From Albula goreensis (Eukaryota > Chordata > Actinopteri > Albuliformes > Albulidae): a stretch of 64,000 nucleotides of DNA. The first letter of the stretch is position 1. Each line of letters starts with the position of its first letter. The position numbers and the translations under genes were made by a program. Where the stretch lies: the NCBI GenBank assembly GCA_022829145.1, contig CM040763.1:6608641-6672640 (forward strand), given 5' to 3'. Under the pieces are notes generated by a model, which worked only from the letters and a program-made list of their open reading frames with translations, ran no database searches and was not told where the DNA came from. Positions 54,787 through 64,000 of this stretch are shown one piece after another.

Positions 54787-57700
54787 AGAGGGAGCGGGGT
54801 GTGAGAGAGGAGGAGAGAGAGGCAGAGGGAAGAAAAAGAGAAGAGAGAGAGGGGTTTTCACCTGAATAGACAAGTAGGAGCCTTGGCAGTGAGAAATTGA
54901 CAGTCTGCTGTAGGTCACCATGCTTTTGCTCTGTTATTTCACTGTTCAACAAGCATGCTGTCAAAATAAAGGTTCTTTTATGCCTGCCATTTCAATAATA
55001 CTATCCCTGCAGGGAAAGTGGGCAAATTACTCATTTTTTCTCCCTCATTTCATTCGTTTGATAGTTTATAACCGGTAAAATTGTTTGTATTGCAGTATCT
55101 TGAATAAAAAAAAATATTTAAAAAATGAAAACTAGGGTCGTCATTGCTCTATTCAAGGCAAACAAGTAATTTATCTCTTCTGTGAAAAGAAACACTGCAA
55201 TCAACAGAAGGTGAGCACTTAAATTCTTGGGCTTTCACTAGCCTTTGACAAGGTCCTGTGACTGACACACTACTCATGCCGCCTTCCATAAATGGCCGTT
55301 GTCTTGCGTCAAGTCGAGTGAAGGGTTTTCTTAATGAGAGAATAGAGTTTACCTCACCTTAATACCCCTACAGAATAAGAAATGGAGAAGTAGATCCCTG
55401 TATTTGTATGAGGATGATTAGTTCTGGCATACACTTGGGCTCAGACCTTTCTCTGTAAACAAACTTTTAATTTTTTGTATTATCTGGAACTTGTCTTGAT
55501 CTGAATGGATCTTCATCGGGTCACTTTAAGACAACACCCACACTGCTCTGATTGGTTAACAACATTATACTTGGCACACATGGTCTGAATGATAGTTTAC
55601 CTACTTTTTCATTAAATCCCTGCTCACTGACCTCGGCTGTTTAAACCCTATGATAGCTACGTTTACTGCACTTTGTATTCACATAACTGAAATCAATGTA
55701 TAATTCTCATGTACAACAATTGATTGCAGAAAGAGTTGTCCTGGGTGTCACCATGTTTTTTAAAAAAAAAAAAAAAAATATAATATATAATTTGTCAAAG
55801 TTCAGTACAGCAGTGGCAGCAGAGATTAATGGGTGGTGCTGGGTGAGGGATGACTCAGGCAATGGCGGTTCCAAAGCTCCGATAGCATTACGGAGAAAAG
55901 CGCCCGTGTGGGCCGCCCTGACATCTGGCCGGAGGAGTGGGTGTACCCCGGCAGTGTTACTGGGTCTGAGGGCACTCCCTGGCTAAGGCCCAGATTAGTG
56001 TTGGGCCTGTGCAGTGTAATGGATAGGGAAATGGGTTTGGAGCTCAGAGGTTGCAGGTTCAGGTCCCAGGCAGGGCACTTCCATTGTGCGTTTAGTGTGG
56101 ATTTCTGTTTCGCTATGTAAATGAGTTTAATCTGTTTGGATTGCTGTGGATTGAAGCATCTTGTAAATGCCTGATTGTAGCATTATGTGGCAGTGGGTTG
56201 TTAGCCCTGTTTGCCAAGTTTATGCTTCTCCACTGTGTTTCAACAGTTGTGTTTGCTGTCTTGTTCATAGACCTGCTTTCATTGAATTGACAAGTGTGGT
56301 TAAATAATGTAGCTGCATCCTGAAAGGTTAGTGGATTTATGGCCCTGAGTTGCACTGCTTTGACAAGTGCACCTCAAAGGGGGCGTGAAAGTCTGGCACA
56401 AGAGGCTACATTTGCTGGTGTCTGTTTTCATATTGCTAATATTTGTTCAGCTGCACAGCTATTTGCCTCCTTTAGCGTTAGCCAGCTTTACTACAACGGA
56501 TGGGAGTGGTTGCGCTACATCTTAGCATGATGTTTTAGCGCATATAAAGCATTATAGGTGAAAGTTAAAATATGGTAGCTAATGCTTAAAACCAGGTTAC
56601 CAGTCCATCTCTAGCTATGCGCTAACGGTCTTCCTTTGGTCCGCCTCTGGTCCGCAGCGCTGATGGCCAGCCCGCGCTTCTCCCGCCAGACCTGGTGCAG
56701 GAGCTGAACCTGCGCTCCACGGGCATGCTCAACAGCATCCAGCGCTTCTTCTCACACCACATGATCGAGCCGTACAGCTGCGACTACTCCACCGCCGGCA
56801 TGCCCCTGGACAGCCTGCAGGCCAAGCTCAAGGGCTTTCTGGAGCTCCGCACAGCCGACGGGCCCCGCCACGACACCTACCTGGTGTACTACAGTGGCCA
56901 CTCCTTCCGCACTGGGGACCTGGCTCTGGCAGGTAAGGCCACACCCTCTCCAGGTGGTTGACACACTTGCACCACAGGAGAGAATGTACCTTTTACCTCA
57001 CTCGCCTGTGACTGGGACCGTAACTCTGAATGAGATTGTTGAGACACTGTCCTGGGTGTTTGGAATTGAAGTCATTTTTCTGACAGTGCAGTAGGTAAAC
57101 CCACCGGGTTGGGGGAGGGGTAATTAACCTTCAGTTCCTGGACCTTTTCCAGGCTCCTCCATGCTGACACAGGCCGAGCCAGTGTAAATAAGACATTATT
57201 TACTGGGAGCCTGTAATTATGCTACGCATTCATTTTGTTCCTGTGGTTCTCCCGCTGTAGTGCATATGTCCGCTACAAAACCATGAAATCTCACAGTTTT
57301 ACTGATAATTTAACCATTACACTGCTATACTGCTCTGTCGAATACAACACAGTTCAGCTGGTTTGTTGTTGGAATGTCTTGGCATATGACAGTGTATCAA
57401 AATTCAGTATATTGTGATATGAAAAAGTCAAATTATACACCATAGAGCTGATAAACGTATCGTGATACAAAATATAAAAAAATAGTAATGTTCAGTCATA
57501 CTCAACGGAATATACAATGGGATATAGGTGGAAAATAAATGGAATGTAAGTGCCATATCCAGGGAAAAACAGGAGCCAAATAGTGAATTTGCATAATTTG
57601 TCTAATGTATGTCTGTATGTCATGTATGTCCATGCATAATGGAGGAAGCTCATGTTTCCTGCGTGCCGAGAATGAGATGACTCTGCAGCGTTTAAGGCTC

Positions 57701-60700
57701 TCTGCATTCCCAGCAAGGCCTTCTCCTGATTCCCACCCTCAGTGAATGACAGCATTGATATTCCGCTAATGATCCTTAGCGCTCCGGAGCGATAAAGCAG
57801 CGCTTTATGTTTCTACAAACTAATATCCACCGTGCGCTGCATCACAGAGCCTCTCTCTCAATACACTCTTCATGTACGGTTTTTAATCTTTCTTTGATTT
57901 CCGTTTGAAAGCAAATACTCGGTCTTCACCGCCTCCACTCCCCTTTCTCTCAAGCTTCCTGTTCGTTTCACTTCACCATTACCTTCCTCATCATTTTTTT
58001 TTTTTTTTTCGTGTTCAAGTTTCTTTTACGGTTTTTTTTTCTTTATGTTTCTTGGAAACTCCAGGGCGCTTGTTGAAGACGGAGAGCTTGCTTTATTGTC
58101 GCACTTGGACTTGCGCGAAATAAATCCGAGCTCTTTTCAGCTCCCGGTTTGGTATCCACTGTCCGGGGATGTTCCCATATATCTCATCTTGGCTGGATCT
58201 GGGAGTCGCAGTTTATCTCGCGGCCCATATTGCCGCCAAAGAGCATTAATCCCGGTGAAGGATGCGGCGTGTCATATTGCGTGTCACAGTGTTTGATCAG
58301 AGAAGCCGACGCTTGGAGAAACAGCCCTACCTGTTGCGGTGGTGATGGGAGGGGAGGGAGAGTGGAGGGCAGAAAAGGTGGTATTTCTCTCTGGCAGTCA
58401 CGGCACTGAGCAGTGATGATGTTTCTGCTGTTGTGTTTGCCCCCCCAGAATGATTACCCAGAATGCTTGGTGCCGGTCCCTGACCAATCACAGTCAGTGG
58501 CTGGGGGACCGGACCCCTGTGCCATTAGCCACAGCTCTCTCACAGAGCTATTGATAATATAGGGTTCATCAAAAATGGTTGAAACCATGGGTTTCTTCTG
58601 ATCAGTGTCTTGTATTGATTGCACCTTTGTGTGAAGGCTGTGCATTGCTACACTATATTCGCACTTATTGAATATCTCTTTGTTTTCTAACTGATATGGT
58701 ATGCATTAAATGTTTACTGTTTAGAATTTTTGTTTTTGCAAAGTTTGTGGGCTAAATATTTTAATGTTTGGGGGTGTGAGGAGGGGGGGGCCGGCACAGG
58801 GGCACACATTTGATGGTGCCTTCTGAAGTTGGAGGTGGTGGAAGTTCAGCAGGTTCTTGCATATTGCATGAGGGAAGCCTGCAGGGATACTTAGAGCCGG
58901 CTCAAGTGATCAAGGTCTGCAGGTTCCCCAGACCTGGAGCTTACGTTCTCACTTTAATCCGTTACGCCGTTGTGTAGCTCCCCCGGTCCATAGGTCACAA
59001 ACACACAGGTCAGGTAATGACCCAAAATGTGCTTGTGCCAGTCCACCAGTTCAAGGACATGAACGAAAAAGCAAACAAAACACTCCTGTGAAATCTACAA
59101 AACAAAAACTCAACATTTTCTTCAACTCCAAGAGCGTAAGTTATAAAAAATATATGCTCCAAATAGGTTTGAGCTAACTTTGAGCCATGTCAAAGACGAA
59201 CTATGAGAAAAGTCATGAATTAATCCTTGTACAGTCAGTAAAATGTGAAGAGATTTCAGCATTAATACATTCACTTTCATTCCAATTCAAACTACGATTC
59301 TGGAATTCCTTACAGTATTCTCTGTTCCATGAAGAGTGCAAGTGAAGGGTGGAATGGCTATTTGCTTGGTATTGGAATTCTAACTGAGTCCCACCCTAGT
59401 TTGGAAAATGAAAGAGCTTTGTGGGGGGTAAAACACAAGTTGACACATGACAAACAAACCAGCCAATGGGAGCACCCCAAGTAGCCTCGACAGTGATACT
59501 GTCACAGTACAAACAAAACGGAACAAACAATGCAACATCCAAACGTTGCATTGATCCACATCTGGATCACATTTCTGCCTCTAAGAAAGATATAACTACA
59601 TCACTGTAGTTTATACTGTAGTTTTCAATCCAACTTCTGCTCTTAATGATTTAATGAATCCAGTTGTTTATGCAATCTGACTCTTTCGTACATTTTTCTG
59701 AATTTTCTCAGAAATGACAGCTGGAAGCTATTCTAGTCTCCCGGTATGAAGCAATTAGGTGTCGTCTCTTCGATGATTAACCCGGTGTTGGTGTGTATGG
59801 CTGATTAGCAAGTTGAATCGGGGTAATTACACACACACCGACTCTCTAGGAGCTGAGTGTTACCCCCTCCCCACAATTGGAGTGCTGGTGCCTTACAGCT
59901 TTTGTGTAAATGAATCACAGATGTGAAGCCCAAACTCCCATCTGTATTTGGTCATCATACATGTTTGCTCTCATTAAACCTTTGCTCTCATTAAACCTTT
60001 ATTTAAAACAAATATACCTGAGGTTGGTGTTTGCTCCTGGTAATGGGGACCCTAATGTCATTATATGTGTACTGGCAATGTTTCATAGCTCTGCGACTAA
60101 TACAGAATACCTTGTAACTAACAGTTGTCTAATGTAATTCATTGTTAATGATAAAAAGTTGTTTTTTTCCTCATATTCCTGAAAAAGTGTCACTTTCAGA
60201 ATGTGAGGTGTTTTTTAAGGAAACCAGTGATGAGTGTTGGTGGGCGGAGACTGGGAGACTCATGGGTGGGGTTTCTGTGTGTTCCTGGTAGGCGGTGACA
60301 CGCTGCGATTGGACGAGGTGCTGGATTGGTGGAGGGAGAAGAATGGTGGCTTCTGCTCGCGTCTCATCCTGGTGCTCGACACGGAGAACTCAATGCCGTG
60401 GGTGAAGGCTGTGAGGGGCGTGGATGAGCTGTTTGTGGCGGTGCAGGGGGCGGAGCTAAATCGGTCTCTGGCCGACTCCGAGGCCCCTCCCCCGCAGCTC
60501 GGCGACTTCACCTCAGAGTGGGTGGAGTTCAACTGCAACCCCGACAGCGACGTCCAGTGGTCGGAGAAAGGCCGCTCCATCCGGGCGGCCTATGGCATTT
60601 CCAAGCGCTGGAGCGACTACACCCTCCACCTGCCCACAGGAAGTGATGTCACCAAGCACTGGAAGACGTACTTCCCCAAGGTGACCTACCCCCTGGTCTA

Positions 60701-60839
60701 CCTGGCGAACTGGTGCGGAGGGCTGAACCTCTTCTGGGTGTGTGGCGTCTTTCTCCGCTGTTTCAGAAGATTCAAACTCACCTGGTTTCCCCCGACCATC
60801 CTGGATACGGGCCAAGGGTTCAAGCTGGTCAAATCATAA
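48892..60839 (+). CDS. tmem168: Transmembrane protein 168 (spliced, four coding exons)
   Basis: The CDS is join(48892..50051, 53270..53412, 56658..56932, 60292..60839). Allowing for one missing base in the first segment, it encodes 708 residues; the human protein is 697 as I recall. Matches to the human protein run throughout ([96 protein letters not shown]-like end). Layout: N-terminal tail, about ten hydrophobic segments to residue ~410, a soluble region ~430-655 that resembles a caspase-like fold without its Cys, and a last membrane segment ~659-681. The mammalian protein is reported as a nuclear-envelope multipass protein affecting surface SCN5A level and cardiac rhythm. The start at 48,892 has G at -3; the ATG at 48,916 aligns with the human start (MCKSLRY) but has T at -3, so it may be the true one. 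Whether this is the a or b teleost paralogue cannot be told. Confidence 0.96.
49678..49683 (+). other. tmem168: One-base frame break in tmem168
   Basis: CGC TGG CTT CCT reads out of frame. Inserting one G after TGG would give CGC TGG GCT TCC and restore a frame open to 50,051, with the conserved W-x-x-F-L-x-R-G spacing of the human protein (WKPFLYRG). Without it translation runs into unrelated sequence. All other exons, splice sites and phases are intact, so an assembly or sequencing error in a G run is more likely than a true null. Confidence 0.85.
50027..50375 (+). repeat. Tandem copies of the exon 2 donor region
   Basis: The real donor segment GCAGGTAAGCCGCAGTCCTCA (GGTA at 50,051) recurs as CCAGGTAGACCTGAGTCCTC (GGTA at 50,142), a weaker CCGGGTAATTTGCATGTTAG (GGTA at 50,236) and CCAGGTTGGCCTGAGTTCTT (GGTT at 50,349). 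The linking parts also match, for example TGTGCATGAGGATG versus TTGCACGAGGATG, then GCCATTTTG versus GCCATGTTTT. GCCATTTTGGCAGG just inside exon 2 belongs to the same unit, so the unit spans the exon-intron border. The period is 91-113 bp. Confidence 0.75.
52336..52393 (+). other. G-rich tract, candidate G-quadruplex
   Basis: Multiple G3-G6 runs (GGGGTGGGGTATGGGAGGG and similar) in intron 2 of tmem168, on the coding strand. Confidence 0.5.
52986..53146. repeat. (CTGT)n and (GT)n microsatellites
   Basis: A CTGT tract at about 52,986-53,034, a mixed GT/CTGT tract to 53,088 and a pure GT tract to about 53,146. The repeats sit 120 bp upstream of exon 3 of tmem168. Confidence 0.95.
53147..53300 (+). 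repeat. Tandem copies of the exon 3 acceptor region
   Basis: The real acceptor TTTCCTGTAG|CCAAATAGCAGG with AGCTTCATGAGTATG after it (exon start 53,270) is preceded about 79 bp upstream by TTTCCTGTAG|CCAGTGGGAC with CTTCATGAGTATG after it (boundary 53,190/53,191), and further upstream by TCCCTGTAG|CGGTGAGTATG (boundary 53,156/53,157). The linkers (TTTCTGTGTGTxTTT) also match. Splicing to the 53,191 copy would hit an in-frame TGA after five codons (PVGPS). Confidence 0.85.
53270..53412 (+). CDS. tmem168: tmem168 exon 3
   Basis: 143 bp encoding [20 protein letters not shown] and then [14 protein letters not shown] and [10 protein letters not shown] (residues 388-434 plus two bases of codon 435). 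The acceptor is TTTCCTGTAG and the donor TGCAG|GTACAG; phase 0 in, phase 2 out. The human protein has [20 protein letters not shown] at this place. It forms the last hydrophobic segment before the soluble region. Confidence 0.95.
53405..53525 (+). repeat. Short tandem copies at the exon 3 donor
   Basis: From 53,411 the sequence AGGTACAGAGCACAGTGCCA with TGTCTATGTACTGCT is followed by AGAGCAAAATGCC TTTTCTATGTACTACTGC (from 53,461) and AGAATAGAGTACC TTCTCTGTGCACTGC (from 53,495). The pieces align in order, with periods of roughly 48 and 34 bp. Confidence 0.55.
54390..54690. other. CpG-bearing intronic patch, function unknown
   Basis: About 300 bp with many more CpGs than the surrounding intron, and minus-strand frames of 88 and 107 codons starting at 54,662 and 54,690. 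Neither translation is recognised. It could be an intronic enhancer, an alternative promoter or a fragment of a retrocopy; the sequence alone does not decide. Confidence 0.3.
54750..54860. repeat. GA-rich simple repeat
   Basis: A pure GA tract at about 54,756-54,781 followed by imperfect GAGAGGGA-type purine-rich sequence to about 54,860. Confidence 0.9.
55999..56190 (+). mobile_element. tRNA-derived SINE copy in intron 3
   Basis: A tRNA-like head with GTGCAGTGTAATGGATAGGG, GGAGCTCAGAGGTTGCA and box B match GGTTCAGGTCC at 56,056-56,066, followed by CAGGCAGGGCACTTCCATTGT and a tail resembling GCATCTTGTAAATGCCTG (the 'AGCGTCTGCTAAATGCCTG' end of common fish SINEs). In the same orientation as tmem168. 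Diverged, so not recent. Confidence 0.7.
56658..56932 (+). CDS. tmem168: tmem168 exon 4
   Basis: 275 bp, phase 2 in, phase 1 out; acceptor TCCGCAG, donor GGCAG|GTAAGG. It encodes residues 435 (split) to 526 plus one base: [40 protein letters not shown] and [13 protein letters not shown]. His516 (CAC 56,899-56,901) in YYSGH occupies the place of the catalytic His of caspase-like peptidases. This starts the soluble region. Confidence 0.95.
58040..58290. other. CpG-bearing intronic patch, candidate regulatory
   Basis: Non-repetitive sequence with frequent CpGs (CTCGCGGCCCATATTGCCGCC type) in an otherwise CpG-poor intron. Short overlapping open frames have no recognised product. It could be a cis-regulatory element; conservation would be the test. 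Confidence 0.25.
59964..59997 (+). repeat. Perfect 17-bp tandem duplication
   Basis: TTTGCTCTCATTAAACC occurs twice with no spacer and no mismatch, indicating a recent slippage event. Confidence 0.9.
60292..60839 (+). CDS. tmem168: tmem168 exon 5, C-terminal coding
   Basis: 548 coding bases from acceptor CTGGTAG to TAA at 60,837-60,839, phase 1 in. It encodes [76 protein letters not shown] and the last membrane segment (about residues 659-681), ending [11 protein letters not shown]. Glu558 (GAG 60,384-60,386) lies where caspase-like enzymes carry the catalytic Cys. The C-terminal eleven residues are identical to the human end as I recall it. Confidence 0.96.
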
Positions 60840-61612
60840 AGTGGCACTATTAAGATTTTTTTTTTTATTTTACATATACCTGATGTTGTACTTTATATTT
60901 TATAAATGTAATATAATTTTTTTTCCCACATTACGAGGGTGTTACTGAATTATGTTTGTCCTCAGTCCTGTCACATTGGCGGTGTATACATGTTTCATTG
61001 TTTTGGCTTTTGAAAGGTATTGTTCACAGCGTAATTGGCAGCTAACGGGCTGATCTGGAGAAGAACTTGCCAGGCTATGATGGTTTACTGAGTTGAGCTT
61101 GCTCTGTTACCTGTATGGTAGCAGAAATACAAATATAAATAAGAACTCAACTAAAAGAAATATGAAACTGGGAAACTGGAGGAGGATTTCTTAATGGTTG
61201 TCTTAATGTGATGGTTTGAACACCTTTGGCATAATAATGATTTTGAAGTGGTTGTGAAGCGGGATCCCCTTTCCTGGTTTTGTGGAAATGTGGATATTTG
61301 CTGCCTTTTCATGTAATTGCTAATAACCTTATACCCCTTTGAGGCCTCAGAAGAGACTAAAAAGATTAAGCAGCATAAGTAGGTTTGGCTTTGAGTGTGG
61401 TACTGCATTAACTTGTACTTAGACTGAGTTTTCAGCCTCTGTTTTCCCACAGGTCAGTACTGTGGTTTTTGTACCATTATTTACTACATTATAAATGAAG
61501 AGGCCTTGAATATAAATGTAGAATGAGGATCTCCTTGCTGTCACCTACACAAAAAACTACTCTCAGTTATTTATGCATATGCACAGGTGAATAAAGTTTT
61601 GATTCTCAAGGG
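60840..61612 (+). other. tmem168: tmem168 3' UTR (probable)
   Basis: AT-rich, no repeat recognised. The first canonical poly(A) signal AATAAA is at 61,590-61,595, giving a UTR of about 770 bases with cleavage near 61,605-61,615. A second AATAAA at 61,968-61,973 could give a longer form. Confidence 0.5.
61590..61595 (+). terminator. tmem168: Poly(A) signal AATAAA
   Basis: The first canonical hexamer downstream of the tmem168 stop, followed by GTTTTGATT-type T/G-containing sequence. Use is inferred. Confidence 0.45.
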
Positions 61613-62399
61613 CATTTTAAATCGGCTTGATCGTGCAAACTTGGGGCTCTTTTTCCGCAGTCCAAACTCATGGGACAGTGATAAGAAAAACCCTGTTATA
61701 TTGGATAATCATTTATTATCATTAATTGGTTCATCATTGAATTTAAAAACCCAGATTTGAGTGGTATTTACTTAGGCACCACATTTCTGGAGCGCAAAGT
61801 GCTCTACAGAAGTAAAACAAAATAAAATGGCAGCACAAAATAAAACAGCAAAACGCCATGCATAATTTATGGAAATCCATGTTAAGGTGTTCAGCCTGAA
61901 ATGTATCCATCACAGGAATATATCTGTTGCATTCTGCTTGAGTGAAATTCCTGTCACATCTTTGTTAAATAAATGTACTCTATTTTGACTGTCCTACCAT
62001 GAGTTTGGAGCATTGAAACAGAGCTCCTGTTTACAGAAGGCCAAACCAAGATCAAGGAAATGACATCACGTATGCCACAGCGGAGTGGAAGTGATGTCAC
62101 AATATAGACCATGCTGCAAAATGCAGCCACTTTCCAGTCTTTGCTTTACTTCACTACCGAGAAATGAGACACCAACTAAACAATGTTGTTTGTACTCTGC
62201 AGTTGTAAGTCTATCAGAGTTGGTTAATCTTGTTTGCCTTTGTCATTTGACATGTGTCCCTGCCATAATTAGCATTGTCCACTGGCTGCCTGTTCTTGGG
62301 TGGTTCCCCTTTTAGTGCCTTTGCACCTCCTAGTGGTGAAAAGGAGGTAGTGCTGTTACATTGCGGGAGTAAATGTGAATGAGAGTCTCTAATGCAGGT
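61613..62399. other. Downstream intergenic, unassigned
   Basis: AT-rich, no gene supported. It contains a second AATAAA at 61,968 and AAAATAAAA words near 61,810-61,850. Confidence 0.5.
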
Positions 62400-62600
62400 A
62401 TCTCAGACTCCAGTCCTGCATGGCCACAGTGTCTGCATGCCTTTTCTTGTTTATGTACTATATAGAGTAACCACAAAAATGAAAGATTGTCGTTTTTGGC
62501 TGGAGTGGCCACACACTTCATTTCCAATGTCAAAAATGGCCACTGAGATGAACTCTTAATTACACTGCGGCCCTCAAAACTGGAGTTTGAGACCCCTTTT
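62400..62600. mobile_element. Inverted-repeat DNA element, copy D
   Basis: The left end CTCAGACTCCAGTCCTGCAT with GGCCACAGTGTCTGCATG is inverted at the right end as CACTGCGGCCCTCAAAACTGGAGTTTGAGACCCC. The arms are about 30 bp and diverged. This is the plan of a common short non-coding repeat of teleosts. No transposase; age old to moderate. Confidence 0.65.
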
Positions 62601-62783
62601 ATACTGTCTTCAGGGCCGTTTTTCTTGTGCCACAAACATGTCTGGTTGGAAGCACCGTTTGCTATGTGCATCACAGCTTGCACTAGGCAGACACCAGTCA
62701 CAGGGGGATGTCCATTTTGAGTGGCTGGCCTATCACTGATTGGCCCTAAGCATATTAAGTGTTCTGATTGGTCTGTTACAGTG

Positions 62784-63015
62784 CAGTCAGACTCCAGTCC
62801 TGGAGTGTCTGCCGTGTCTTGGGGATTGCCCTGTGCCACTGAATTATGTGACTGTTAATGCGACAGTGCTTAAATGAACTCACTGAGCAGTGAAAGAGGT
62901 CACACATCTTTTTCCCCAAGGTCTGATTCAGCAGATGATTGAAAGGAAAACCCCCAAAAAACCTGCAGAGACTGCAGCCCTCCAGGACGCCCCCTCCAGG
63001 AGTGCGACACCCCCA
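62784..63015. mobile_element. Inverted-repeat DNA element, copy E
   Basis: The left end CAGACTCCAGTCCTGGAGTG with TCTGCCGTGTC is inverted at the right end as GACTGCAGCCCTCCAGGACG. The core has CTCACTGAGCAGTGAAAGAGG, TCACACATCTTTTTCCCCAAGG, TCTGATTCAGCAGATGATTG and AAAGGAAAACC, which fits the family core well. It lies 180 bp from copy D and is better preserved. Confidence 0.75.
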
Positions 63016-63185
63016 TTCTGAGACTAACTATAGCTTTGTGGGTGTTGTAGTCCCGAACAGGGGTTCCCAAGCCTAAATCCCAAGTGAAAAAAGTACTCAA
63101 GAAAATAACATAAATTGATTTATATATTCATATAGTTGAGAAACATTTCAACAAAAATCTGAATGATGAAAATGTTTGGGAACCC

Positions 63186-63335
63186 CTTGCCCTGTGTTCA
63201 TGAAGAACCTCTGAGTGAGAGTACTGATCTAGGATCAGTTTAGCCTTTTAACATTAAATGGATATGAGCTAGGATATATTCAAGGCAACCTGATCCTAGA
63301 TCAGTGGTCTGAGACTTCATGCTTACAAGCCTTGC
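63186..63335. mobile_element. Palindromic MITE-like element, copy B
   Basis: The best copy of its family here: CTGATCTAGGATCAG near 63,223-63,237 faces CTGATCCTAGATCAG near 63,290-63,304, with outer arms CCTGTGTTCATGAAGAACCTC and GGTCTGAGACTTCATGCTTA in opposite orientation. Total length is about 150 bp, with no coding capacity. Confidence 0.75.
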
Positions 63336-64000
63336 TCTGGAGTGGTCACTGATGAGTGATCACTCACCCACAGCACAGCGTGACCAGACACGAGTTGTTA
63401 AATGGGGACTCTGAATTTGCTGTTAAGCACTGTGAGTCTTTAAATAATTTAATGCAGAACAGCCAAAGCATATTTTATTGACATGTACATGTATGTAAAT
63501 CCTATGCATCTTTCCAAGAGCTTTTGATGTACTCGCTTCTCTGTGCTGATGCCTTAATGTCATTTATTCTTCTTTCTGTACCAAATGACTTCACATAATA
63601 CAGGAACCTGCTAAAACACCTCAACTCTGACTCGATAAGGGGCTGAACAGTCTCCTGGGGTTTGGTTTTTCCCCACCCTGTATTCCACAAAATAGTTCAG
63701 ACCCAGGAAACCCACATGAGGTGAATTAACAGCATAATCGACCGCTTCTGTTGATTGGTAATTTAAATGCTGAGTAACTACAAAAAAGCAACACGTTCTG
63801 TGGCTGTCCAGGACTAGGGCTGAGGAGCTCTGATACAGCAGCCTGCATAATGGAAGTGTTTCTGTGTGTGGAGTGGACCCGACTGAGCACAGACATGTGA
63901 CTGAAGAAGTCTTGAGTCATCAATGGCAAAGGAGCTAACGTGCTAACGTGGCTGGAGCTCTGGCTTTCAGTGTATCATACCTCTGTTGTTGTGAATCCCT
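63336..64000. other. Intergenic end of window, unassigned
   Basis: No gene or repeat is recognised; two short minus-strand frames lack any family signature. Confidence 0.5.

Larger units (their letters stand above)
53413..56657 (+). other. tmem168: tmem168 intron 3
   Basis: 3.2 kb, GT...AG (TGGTCCGCAG acceptor). It contains the donor-region copies, a CpG-bearing patch at 54,390-54,690 that is open in two minus-strand frames, a GA-rich tract at 54,750-54,860, an A17 run near 55,762 and a SINE copy at 55,999-56,190. The last bases before exon 4 contain a small tandem CTTTGGTCCGC / CTCTGGTCCGC. Confidence 0.9.
56933..60291 (+). other. tmem168: tmem168 intron 4
   Basis: 3.4 kb, GT...AG (CTGGTAG acceptor). 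It holds a complex CpG-bearing stretch at about 57,720-57,860 and another at 58,040-58,290, a T-run near 57,995-58,009, a G-rich run near 58,782 and a perfect 17-bp tandem duplication (TTTGCTCTCATTAAACC) at 59,964-59,997. No coding content recognised. Confidence 0.9.

Noticed and set aside
58860-59010. Possible inverted SINE head (GGTCTGCAGGTTCCCCAG)
   Set aside because: The box B match is poor and no SINE body was found next to it.

Overview
This is a vertebrate, almost certainly teleost fish, nuclear genomic window. The evidence is one spliced protein-coding gene with a vertebrate-only multipass membrane product, long CA/GT, CTGT, CTTT and GA microsatellites, tRNA-derived SINE copies with the fish-type tail, and several short inverted-repeat DNA elements of kinds I know from teleost genomes. 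An early-branching teleost such as an elopomorph is possible, but that is a weak inference.

Layout. Positions 1 to about 47,150 hold no gene I can support. This stretch is AT-rich single-copy sequence, with simple repeats, a 19-unit minisatellite grown inside an old SINE (13,454-14,098), small SINE and MITE relics, G-rich tracts and several short CpG-bearing islets that may be regulatory. The only gene is tmem168 on the + strand. It has a probable promoter and non-coding first exon near 47,150-47,400. The coding exons are 48,892-50,051, 53,270-53,412, 56,658-56,932 and 60,292-60,839, with a 3' UTR to about 61,610. From 61,620 to the end there are only repeats and unassigned sequence.

The tmem168 exons keep phase at every junction and give about 708 residues, against 697 recalled for the human protein, provided one base is allowed for. 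The large exon lacks one G of an expected GGG just after the codon at 49,678-49,680, which shifts the frame. Everything downstream is intact and conserved, so an assembly or sequencing error is the first suspect.

Three observations deserve a second look. (1) The C-terminal half of TMEM168 reads like a caspase/metacaspase (clan CD) fold: a YYSGH motif, then 42 residues later an LVLDTENS motif where the catalytic Cys should be, then AVQGAE and GDFT. This suggests a membrane-anchored pseudo-protease. (2) Three splice sites of the gene (exon 2 donor, exon 3 acceptor, exon 3 donor) are each followed or preceded in the intron by tandem, diverged copies of the splice-site region itself, which creates decoy splice sites. 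(3) The 34-bp minisatellite is open in all three minus-strand frames and appears to have grown from the box-B region of a SINE.
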